Of a stretch of DNA of 64,000 bases, positions 52,187 to 64,000 are shown one piece after another. How positions within the stretch are numbered: the first letter of the stretch is position 1; each line of letters opens with the position of its first letter. This DNA comes from Sparassis latifolia (Eukaryota > Basidiomycota > Agaricomycetes > Polyporales > Sparassidaceae), in the NCBI GenBank assembly GCA_018466975.1, contig CM031561.1, positions 310,001-374,000 of the forward strand. Reading direction: 5' to 3'. The notes under the pieces are model-generated. The model ran no database searches. It was not told the DNA's origin and saw only the letters and a list, made by a program, of their open reading frames with translations. The translations under genes were made by a program, and so were the position numbers.

Positions 52187-55100
52187 ATGCAAAAGGAAGT
52201 GATTAATATCTTGCGTACCAGCGCCCCTCTTGCAGGCTCTTCGGCATCAGTAGGCGCATCCGCACTGAAGGACATTCTGCGACAGAGACTTGTCCAGTAT
52301 TACCAGGCTCTCGATAAAGATATCGATCTTTCCGATGGACCACTTGAAGACTTGCAGCTAGAGACAGCCACAGAAGCGCTTTGCGTCATAGAACGGCTTC
52401 AAGCCATCTTACTTGCATCAAACTCACCAGAAATTGCATCTATACCGGCGAAGAGCGGTTCTAAACCCTCGGAGGGAACGCTTCACGAAGGTGTGGCAAT
52501 CGGGACACGAGATTTGGCCCAGATCCGTACGCTCATCTCCATAATCTTCAAATGGGCCCTGGAACCATTACTTGGTCGTGTTATCGCTGCCACACCGACG
52601 AAACCTTCCCCGAAGCATCATGGCGGCGCACAGATTATTGACCTTACTGATGTGCCGGCAGACTACGAGACACTGTCATCCGCAGTTACTCGACTTATGC
52701 ATCTCTTACTGCCTGGTGGACTGCAGGGGCCGCTTGCGGAGACAATAATATCGTTGACCCTGCTCAACAGGCACCTGACTGATATTTTGACCCCATGTAT
52801 CGTTCTTGGCTGGATGCCCAAGCGTCAGGCTACGGATTCTGTTCGTCCGGTGGATGATCTCCGCCCACTAGTTATACACCTACTGTCCATGTTAGTCTCT
52901 CTCACCAGGTCAGTGATTCCATCTCCTCTGATGCGTATTGTACAGTCTCCCCGCGTCTCAGACCATCGCCGCTCTCGGTGGTATACTGTCACACCCACCG
53001 TCTGCTTTGTCCTATGTTCGTAAATCATGTGGCTTCTTGCTAAGCCGGCAGTTGCTTCGTCCGGAAGGAGTACCTGGTCTGCTTGCCGTTGTATTTGGCG
53101 AGGAAGATGTTTCGGGTGATGATGCGCCATTAGAGAAGCTTGAGCACGTCGGGCGCTTACTGTGTACTGTACCCACCGGCACCAAGCCAAATGTGAGTGT
53201 TATCGCTACATCCTACAACCAAAAGTCTGATTACCATTTGTTCTTAAAAGGAATACTACGAGAACGTTATTACTCGATTAATCACAATATTGTCTACGAA
53301 CCCCGAAACGATCCCGCCCGCCCATCGACGTGCCGCGGCTTTCTCACTTTCTCGCATGCTATTGTCTGGCCACCGTCCAACGCCTGGAGTAGCTTCAGGC
53401 ATTCTGCTTACGAAATTGCACCTTCCATTCCTGGTTCCTTCGCCGCGCATTCCAGTGCAGGGTGAAGACGAAGCTCCAACAGCAACTCTGAAGCAACGCG
53501 ACCTATCGCCATCTATTTCTCTGTCAATTCTACAAACGCTGTTGACAAATGCCGACCCCTCACCCACATTTATCTCAAGCTTACTTACCCCGATCATCCC
53601 GACTTTATATGCGATCCTGTTTCGTCTTGACCAAACGAAAACATCAGATCCAGCGACGAAGGACTCCTTGAAGAGCCTGCTCATGACCTGGGGAAGGGTT
53701 GTCTGCGCGTCAGAGGGCTTGCAGACTTTATGGTCCATTATCAACGGTGAAGGCGGTGAATGGCAAGTCGACATGACAGGAACTCTGACGAGAGTGGAAG
53801 AGTGAGGGGATCCTCCTCAGTGGCACATCTCGTACTCATACTGATCTTCCTTCACTCAGATTAACCCGAGCTCCTTCGCTATCTCTTTTCACACCGGAGA
53901 GTCTCAGGCAGGCTGAAGATTCCGGGGAATTCAGCGTAGACTCGAATCCGCTGGACCTCCGGCCAGACCCCGTGCATTTCGTGAAATTTCTCAATTCTCT
54001 TGACCGATCAGAGATCTCGTCTGAGCTCTTCATGCGAATGCTTGAGGCGTACAGGGAAGTAAAATCGGAAGCAGATGCCGATCCATTACGGTCAGCTCCG
54101 TTCATTCACATGTGGTCACGTTGGCTCATCATATGCACGTAGGACTCTAATGTATCTGCAGCTCATTCTGCAGATGCAGTCACAATTGACGGCCGATGGC
54201 ACGTCTTCCAACATTCTCAAAAAGCCTGCTTACATTCTTTCATTTATCAAACACGCGCTCGAGTCAGCCAACAAACTTACCATTTCCAGCGGCAAGCGTA
54301 GTAAGCCCAGCTCAGCTGGTTTGCGGATGGAAGACTTGCGCATTGTCGAGGAGGAAGACGAGGAGCTCGAAGATGAAGACAGTGATGACGAAGCACAGCG
54401 AAGGTCCGGGGATCAGGAAATGCTTGTTACTGCTGTCGATCTTCTTCTGTCTGTTCTGGAAGGTGTGTTGATCAATTGAACGGGCAAGGCCTAGGATCTA
54501 TCTTACACCTTCCCATAGCCAACCCGGATTTATCGGCCAGAACGGCACCTATTCTCAACGACATATTCTCTCTTCTAGAGCCCTTGTCGAAGGATTCATC
54601 AGAGACGCTGAGACCTCTTGTCCGGGAGGCTCGGATGGTCATGACGGCGCGCTTGGCGTCTACGTCGGCATCGTTCCCGGAGATGAAGACTTCGGCCACT
54701 CACGAGGATAGCCCACAACAGATTTATCAAAAAGCGCTCAAACTTCTGCAGGATCCCCTCCTCCCTGTGCGGGCGCACGGTTTGCTTCTGCTTCGTCAGC
54801 TTGTTTCCACCCGGAGAACAAAGTCAGGCTTGGAGGAGCCGTCGATCGATCGCGCGTTAGTGCCTGCAATTCTCTCCATATTCCTACAGTCTATTCAGGA
54901 TGACGACTCTTACATGTACTTGAACGCGGTGCAAGGTCTGGCCGCGATGGTCGATGGATTCGGCAAAGAAGTGCTGAAAGGTCTGGTTGACATCTATTCG
55001 CAGGGTTTGGACGGCCTGGGAGGAAGTGGTATGACGCAGCAAGACGTTGATGCGAGAACCCGCGTAGGGGAGGCGTTGGGCCAGGTCATCCGGAGATGTG

Positions 55101-55701
55101 GTGACGTCCTTCCCGCTTACGGTAAGTTTCGCGGTGTGCCTGGTGGTTTGATAAGTGCTCATAAATGGCAGGGGATCTGCTCGTTCCGCCCTTGTTTGCG
55201 GTCATGAGCGCATCGCATTTTCCGACAACCATGCGGACTTCTGCACTTTCTCTCTTGGCCCAATGCGCGAAAACTGACTCCTTGGTTTTGTTGCCCTACT
55301 CTGCGGACCTCTCGACTGCCATGATTGATCTTCTGCAATTGGAGTCGGTACGTGCTCCGCCCAGAAAAGACCCCGCTTCCCCGGATGGGGGATTGGCTGA
55401 AGATAAGGAAACTTGTGCTCTCGGGACGATGGATTCCCAGCCAACATCAACGAATTCGAAATTTCCGCCACTGAGACGTGCTGCGCTGCACTTCCTGTTG
55501 CTGCTCGTCCAGGCGTGTACGATGCGGCTGTATGATTCACCGGGTACGGAACACGTCGGTTTTCCGGTGAGTTTGATGAGACGGGGAAAGAGCACTTTGG
55601 GGTACATTGCAGCGACGGACGAAGATGGGGTGGTCCGTGTGATGGCTCGGGAAGCGCTGGAAGGGTTAGAGCAGCTTGAAGGAGCGATGGTGGGCTTGTA
55701 A
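52187..55701 (+). CDS. RTP1: RNA polymerase II assembly factor Rtp1/TANGO6-like
   Basis: Join: 52187..52890, 52946..53192, 53251..53801, 53860..54090, 54143..54462, 54519..55121, 55172..55701; 1061 residues. The protein is a helical-repeat (HEAT/ARM-like) scaffold. The C-terminal half has the Rtp1 block: ALKLLQDPLLPVRAHGLLLL, DSYMYLNAVQGLAAMVDGFG, RTRVGEALGQVIRRCGDVLP, VPPLFAVMSASHFPTTMRTS and the closing helix RVMAREALEGLEQLE. Yeast Rtp1 helps assemble and import RNA polymerase II; the animal relative is TANGO6. A short acidic insert (EEEDEELEDEDSDDE) lies mid-protein. All introns are GT-AG. The Rtp1/TANGO6 call rests mainly on the C-terminal pattern. Confidence 0.82.
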
Positions 55702-55721
55702 TCTTCTGTGACCTTCACAGG

Positions 55722-56550
55722 ATAATTCCTTTTTTCCCGAAGAACTTGGAAAAATGCGTGGAAATCAACGAAGTTATACTACGGGAAAAACATGACAAAA
55801 AAATGTGTAAAAGAACAAAGCATTTCCGCAGTTTTTCCACTGGAAATAAGTTGGTCCCCGACTCCAGGAACTGGAGGAGGGCTTTGGCAAGGGGAAACGG
55901 CAGACGCCTCTGCGAGTGAAGTTGCCCGAAAACAACATGAGTAAATAAGTTGAGTAATAACACTTACGATTTTGAGTCTTGACTCCGTCTAGGGTTCCGG
56001 TCGCGAACGTCGCTGTTGCACTGGACCTGTCGACACTGTTCGAGCGCAGGTCTATTTACGCTTGCGAACATTATGCCCTTGCACATCATTCTGTTTTGCA
56101 TGTGCGTGTATTCCTCTTCTCGTATTATTGCTAATCTAATGATCCACCACTAAACCATGTGGAATCTATGTGGACCTGCTCTCTTGAAGACTTAGTTTTC
56201 TCGTTTTTTGCGACTGTTTCTGACCAGTGTAGCTGGAAAATAGGTGCATCTATGGATGTTCACTTGTTCAAATAGATGCTTGCCACTACGACACTATACC
56301 TATTCCACTAACTTCATTACCTAGTGATGATGATGCTTTATTGGTGTAGCTATGAATGGCATTCCCTTGAAACACACACATTTCCGTAGCTACTACTTTA
56401 TGTACTTCTACTTACTGCGTATTAATCACAACCCCTCATGTGAAAGTGTGACTGCACGTCAGCCTCCAATGGAGTCGGGGAATGGCGCTCGCGCCGCTAC
56501 GATCAAATATGGTAATTTTGTCCGGGTTTTGGCATGTCCTGTCATAGTCT
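55722..56550. repeat. Dispersed repeat copy interrupted by an insertion
   Basis: The stretches 55722-55855 and about 56504-56550 together match, in reverse complement, one continuous stretch at 57262-57437 with only scattered differences (cttggaaaaatgcgtgg, gcatttccgcagtttttcc, tttgtccgggttttgg and others). The continuous copy shows the ancestral joint; here it is split by about 650 nt. Confidence 0.75.
55856..56480. mobile_element. Insertion with short terminal inverted repeats
   Basis: The interrupting segment begins ccccgactcca and ends tggagtcgggg, an 11-bp perfect inverted repeat 625 nt apart. About 23 further nt (gcgctcgcgcc and neighbours) separate it from the resumed host repeat. No coding capacity was found. 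It looks like a small DNA element inserted in the older repeat; without a clear target duplication the exact ends are uncertain. Confidence 0.5.
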
Positions 56551-57083
56551 AGTGCAAAGGAGACCCCAATCATAGGGCCTGCGGCTTTCGGAAGTCACCG
56601 GTGCACATGACTTGAGTAAATGCGCCCTCGAAAATACTAAAACACCATATTAACATGCATCGAGAGGGTAATAAAAGATGCAGGAGACAAGAAGAATACC
56701 AGTCCTAAAGTTCCCTAGAGGTTTTTGTGGAAGAATGTCGCTGGGAGCAAGAGTTTCAAGCAAAGACCGAGTGAATTCGGCACTTTCCGAGCATGATGAG
56801 AGGGTTGGCTTGCAGACGAGTTCCACCTGTTTGACCTCACGAATTGGCTCCCAGTTGCATCTAGAGATCTCTAAATAATTTTCATTCAAAAAATATGTCA
56901 CCATGAGGGAAGAATATTGATACAGAGTGAATTTCTCGAGCATGGCTTGAGGTGTGCTTCCAAATTGGGCGAAGAGCCGCATGCGGCCCTATGCAGGGGG
57001 CGCGCCTTGATGCAGACCATATACTAGATATGGATCGACTGTCATCCATATCCATATATGGTCAAGCAACGGAGACTAGTCCT

Positions 57084-57631
57084 GCACAGGAAGCATTACC
57101 ACTTTTATCCATTGGAAATAACCTGGCAAAAAGCATGGAAATCAATAATATATTTTCAGAGGAAAAACCTCGAGAAAAAAGTGAGAAAAGAACAAAACAT
57201 TCTCACGGTTTTTCCCTTGGAAATAAGTTGCCTACCATATCAGGCAACTGGACATGCCAGGACATGCCAAAACCCGGACAAAACTACCATATTTGGCGAC
57301 CAACTTATTTCCAGTGGAAAAACTGCGGAAATGCTTTGTTCTTTTACACGTTTTTTCTTCATGTTTTTCCCGCAGTATAACTTTGTTGATTTCCACGCAT
57401 TTTTCCAAGTTATTTCCTCGGGAAAAAAGGAGTTATGCGTCCTGTGCTGTCATGTCCTGTCATGTCCTGTCATGTCCAGTTGCCTGATATGGTAGGCAAC
57501 TTATTTCCAAAAACCGTGAGAATGTTTTCTTTTCTCACTTCTCGAGGTTTTTCCTTTGAAAATATATTATTGATTTCCATGCTTTTTGCCAGGTTATTTC
57601 CAATGGATAAAAGTGGTAATGCTTCCTGTGC
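57084..57631. repeat. 548-bp foldback with a second repeat in its loop
   Basis: The left arm (57084-57256) and right arm (57471-57631) are inverted copies: gcacaggaagcattaccac, ggaaataacctggcaaaaag, ttccatgc/gcatggaa and tgcctgatatggtaggcaac all occur on both sides. The 214-nt loop holds the uninterrupted copy of the dispersed repeat shared with 55722-56550. The end of the arm lies 126 nt past the CEF1 stop codon. Confidence 0.8.
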
Positions 57632-57756
57632 TTGCGATATCTGTAATCGGCGGTTGATTCTCCCCTCGCGCACTGCAGTATTCGAGACTCAACATGCGCG
57701 GATATCTCGAGGATATATATATGCTAGCAAAGATACACGACATTACAGCGACCTTC

Positions 57757-60730
<2,974 letters not shown>

Positions 60731-62121
60731 AAAGCTAGAGGTAGTAGACAGCTGTGGATTTTTCTCCTGTAAGCAGACTACTACAATAATCCTTTACTGA
60801 GTGGGGAGGACGGGGTTGTGGATGTACAGAGCGGCGGCCAAGACTGAGTTGGACGCGCGACTGGGCCAGTCAGCGCAATTCAAGCGGAGATTTAACATTT
60901 TAGCCACAGATGGTAAGTGCCACTTGGCATGGTCGTCCCGTTTTTGGAAGGTGAGTTGGTTGGGCGCTGCCAACACGCTTTTCCAGAGAATACGCAGTGA
61001 ATGTAAACGTCGCATTTTACACGAGAGTATCACAAATGATCCGTGACGGATTTTTCCCTTCCCAGGCCCATCAGTTCCATGCCATACAGCAATCTGCAGA
61101 GGAGTTATACTGTACCACTGATTTATACACTTGTCATGGACATAGGGGACTCTTACCCTTTCATTCCTCTTAATTATAGTCTCATATTTTTCTGTAGCGT
61201 CGAATGTACAATAATTTTTGGGCCGGATGTGTTTATTGTCCGTGCGCGTGAGGGCGTCTGAGGGCCTAGCCTTATTGTACAATACCTATTCATAGTGCAC
61301 TGGGCAAATCAAGGCTTCCCGCGAACAGTCACTAATGCGCGTCGCGCCACACCACATACGCGTACAATGTGATCACGCAAAGTACTGTATCTCTTGCCTG
61401 TCCGACAGTGTGAAGCCAGTCAAGCCCCAGTGAGGGTCAAAAACCTTTCTCTCACACCCCGCGCCTTAAACAAAATTCTCGTCTGAGGTGTTCACGTTCC
61501 TGTCACCATTCCAAGCCCGGTCCGCAAAATGCCCTGGATGGATTTTTTAATTTTTGCTCCAACGGTGCACGACACTCTCAACCATGTAGTACAACAATGG
61601 CACGCTATAGGCGTTACCCACTAAAATGACATTTAAGCGAAGTATGTTTATTGTGTCTTACTGTATGAGAGTCCAACGCGCATACAACGGCAAGGTAAAC
61701 GCCGTGCGCGGGGTATCTGCGTGTGTGTAAGTACGTATATGATCGCGAGAGTCCGAAAACGTACAGTGCGACAGGGTGGGTATGGTACATATACTTGCAC
61801 GGCTGGGTACAGTACATGTGTATCTGACGCAGGACCCAAGCTGGAGTTGCTACTACTATGCAGGCGGATTATGGTAGAGTATAGGCGAGTGTATCGATAT
61901 TGGGGATGCACTGTGGAAACGAATGTAGGGAAAACGAATGGCGTGCCGTGGTGGGGGTAAAAAAAAGTAGGTCGGTTCGTATACGAAAAGGGGATGGGGA
62001 GGGCCTCCACCTGAGGGTAGAATGCAACCGTCCCGACGGGTACGAAAGCGTAAGTCCACGTCATGCCGCCAGTGCGTGCTGTCCGTGACGATGAGTCCTG
62101 TTGTAGTCCGAGAAAAAAAAA
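60731..62121. other. 1.4-kb spacer CEF1 / chitin deacetylase
   Basis: This region lies between the start of CEF1 and the end of the deacetylase gene, both on the - strand. The part next to 60730 should be the CEF1 promoter, and the part near 62121 the deacetylase 3' UTR. Frames at 60794-61282 and 61648-62064 lack any family pattern. A T/A-rich stretch at 61140-61240 is the only notable composition change. Confidence 0.45.
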
Positions 62122-63709
62122 CTACAGAAACAGCGCAGCGAGCCCGGCGATGCCCGTCATGAGTCCCGCCATCGACCACGATGACGCGGGGGAAAAGAGC
62201 ACCGCACCGTTCTTCATCTGCGTATCATGCGTGCTGGGGGTCGCGCTCTGCGAGGCGGAGGAAGGGTACGAGAACGAGGACGAGTGTGAGGACGAGTACG
62301 AGGACGACGAGGACAGGTTTGCATTCGCGGCCACCGCGGGGGGCACATATGCGCTGGATGTCGGTGCGGCGCTCGTGGGGTTGTACGCGATCACCTGCGT
62401 GACGGGCTGCACGGTGCCGCTGCCGGGCGCGACGTTCTGGTACGCCGGGAGACCGTCGAGCTGCGCGACGCTGACGATGTCCCAGCCGTTCTGGCGGATG
62501 AGTGGAAAAACGTCCATGTAGGCGTTGACGGAACCGTTCGTGAGCTCGTGCTCGAGGATGATGAGGCCAGGGGACTTGGGGCCTTCGATCCACTGTGTGA
62601 GAGAGTCCTCGACTTGCTGCTGGGTCTGGCCGCCCTTGGTGTCAATGGTCCAGTCCGCCGAGCTGTAAGGGGGAGGTTGTCAATTTGGGCTACTGCACGA
62701 CACGCAAGAGACATACTCGTTATTCCAGAGAACAGTAGTGAGGCCGAAGACCTCCTTGGCGATGGCACTGACGCGGACATCGGTGTCACCGTAAGGCGGG
62801 CGCCAGTACTTTGGCAGACGACCCCCAGTGGAGTCATGTATGAGCTGCATTGTCCATCCCAGCTCGCCGAGGACCATCGAATTGTTAAGAGTGGTCGTGT
62901 ACGGGTGCGTGTAGGTGTGCACCGCGATATCGTCTAGGGACGGTCACGTGAGGAGACGCGTCGACGAAAAAGGGATATTGCTCACCTCCATTGGCGACCG
63001 CCAAGTTGAACTCTTCCCAATACTGAATGATGTTGAGGCCGATCATAAAGTGTGTGGCGTGCACATCATTAGCACTCAGGAAGTGGTAGAGCTGAGTGGA
63101 GGGCTGCGAGACATGGCGTAATTTCTGGAGACGAACGCGGAACGGGACGCGACTTACGGGCAAAGGACCGTCGTCGAAGGAGGCTGCAATAACGCCGTTG
63201 GGGGCATTCCAGAGCTCGCCAGGGATGTAGCACTGATAGGTGCCAGAACAGACCTCAGAGCTTGTAGGGTCGAGGCCGTCGGGGTAGACAGGGTTGCCGT
63301 CAGGACCCATGGTTGGCACTGGAATGCTGGGAATCTTGCCCGCAGAGACAGCAGCGTCGAGCGCGTCGACCCACGCCTGAGGAAGCTGGTTAGAGTCGGG
63401 AGTGTCTTCGGGGTAAGCCGCAGACCACGCTGCGATGGAAGGCAGCTAAATATCGGCGTAGAAAATCAAGAAAGAAAACCTACTAGAAGAACCGACGGTG
63501 GGGGACGTTTGACGGTCAGATAGTTTGTTGCGGTGGAAGAGGGAATGAGCGGGGGAGTCGTCTGCCTGGTACCATACTCCGGGAAGCCGTTTTGTGAGGG
63601 TCGGATGTTCGTGAGGGTGGAAATTGGAGGCGACAGGAATGACGGTTGCAAGCGAAGCGAGCGGAAGGGCAGTAATGACCGACAGGACGCAGCGTAGTGG
63701 AAGTACCAT
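62122..63709 (-). CDS. GPI-anchored chitin deacetylase (CE4 family)
   Basis: Join: complement(62122..62662, 62717..62933, 62986..63103, 63158..63429, 63484..63709); 457 residues. Chitin deacetylases convert cell-wall chitin to chitosan. The start [20 protein letters not shown] is a signal peptide. The polysaccharide deacetylase domain has its metal and catalytic motifs: ASFDDGPLP (Asp pair), [12 protein letters not shown] (the HxxxHP metal ligands), and [27 protein letters not shown] and [14 protein letters not shown] follow, with the late His. The C-terminus has a Ser-rich spacer ([18 protein letters not shown]) and a hydrophobic end ([17 protein letters not shown]) typical of GPI attachment. 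All introns are GT-AG. A TATA-like box lies upstream. Confidence 0.94.
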
Positions 63710-64000
63710 CTTCGAGGCAGAAGTTGGCCTGGGGGATGGAGGAAGGGGAAGGCGGGGGATGTAGTTGAAGTTGAGAAAGTTGCGGTGTGGAGGACACGAA
63801 AAAATAGAGTGTGGAGGAGAGCTATTTATGCAATGGCAGGAAAGAAAGAGGTGAGCAGGGCACGATCGAGAACACGGCAGTCAATTGCCGTCCCCTGCAA
63901 GCTGAACATGGCATCGCGGTACCCCGCCCCCTCAGGCCTTCAGGCTGCGGCGCGTTCAGTAGAAATGTAGTTGGCAAGCAGAACACCGCACACGTCGCCC
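63710..64000 (-). promoter_or_regulatory. Chitin deacetylase promoter with TATA-like box
   Basis: The right end of the window is upstream of the deacetylase. On the - strand cataaatagc (63821-63830) lies about 112 nt before the ATG, a plausible TATA box. The region is purine-rich on the + strand. No other gene is seen before the window ends. Confidence 0.5.

Larger units (their letters stand above)
55702..57756. other. Nested inverted-repeat region, gene-free
   Basis: This 2-kb region between RTP1 and CEF1 has no supportable gene. It is built from at least three repeat units, described separately (55722-56550, 55856-56480, 57084-57631), plus a short tandem of tgtcatgtcc at about 57448-57479. 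The segment 56560-57083 holds nothing I recognise. Confidence 0.65.

Noticed and set aside
55856..56100. Possible spliced - strand gene fragment with GTAAGT and CACTCGCAG sites in the inserted segment
   Set aside because: The encoded peptides match nothing, and one reading runs into repeat sequence. Splice-like sites alone are not enough.
57448..57479. Short direct repeats of tgtcatgtcc, considered as a CRISPR-like array
   Set aside because: The units are adjacent without spacers, and it is a eukaryotic genome; it is a simple tandem at the edge of a foldback arm.
61648..62064. 138-codon - strand frame rich in aromatic and Tyr/Thr residues
   Set aside because: It lies just downstream of the deacetylase stop, has no family pattern, and is probably 3' UTR.

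Overview
The window is nuclear DNA from a filamentous basidiomycete fungus, most likely an agaricomycete mushroom-former; I cannot name the species. The reasons are compact genes cut by many 48-75 nt introns, very short spacers, no operons or bacterial ribosome sites, and families such as a basidiomycete BTB protein, a GPI-anchored chitin deacetylase, GRR1 and SLA1. Exon joins below were worked out by hand from splice sites, reading frame and family motifs. Roughly 100 introns were resolved outside SEC7.

Layout. 0-2.6 kb: gene-free and repeat-like. 2.6-11.2 kb: SUA5, BTB protein, MOB1, an HSP31/DJ-1-type enzyme and a U1A/U2B''-type splicing protein. 11.8-15.99 kb: ceramide synthase, SNF7 and a short-chain dehydrogenase. 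16.9-17.5 kb: a small protein with three glycine-rich repeats of beta-prism (MABP-like) type. 17.9-30.9 kb: SFR1/MEI5-like recombination factor, LSM3, an unrecognised 204-residue gene, GRR1, NAA10, an alpha/beta hydrolase, an inverted duplication of a tiny gene, and a CCDC97-domain protein. 31-41 kb: aldo/keto reductase, 14-3-3, an intron-containing tRNA-Arg, eRF3/SUP35 and SLA1. 41-50 kb: SEC7 and deoxyhypusine synthase. 49.8-52.1 kb: two miniature transposons and a second tRNA-Arg. 52.2-55.7 kb: RTP1/TANGO6. 55.7-57.75 kb: nested inverted repeats. 57.75-60.7 kb: CEF1/CDC5. 62.1-63.7 kb: chitin deacetylase.

The genes are mostly core housekeeping functions: tRNA t6A synthesis, splicing, translation termination, eIF5A hypusination, endocytosis, ESCRT and Golgi traffic, and SCF ubiquitylation. 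They sit side by side but do not form one pathway. The accessory material (small transposons, foldbacks, the 29.4-29.9 kb inverted duplication, and the MABP-like gene bracketed by a 17-bp direct repeat) lies in the gaps.

The observations I rate highest are the MABP-like threefold repeat protein, the inverted duplication of a promoter plus first exon, an apparent excess of GC-AG introns (five), an optional in-frame intron in a possible targeting sequence of SUA5, and two tRNA-Arg(ACG) genes whose 7-nt introns differ in sequence.
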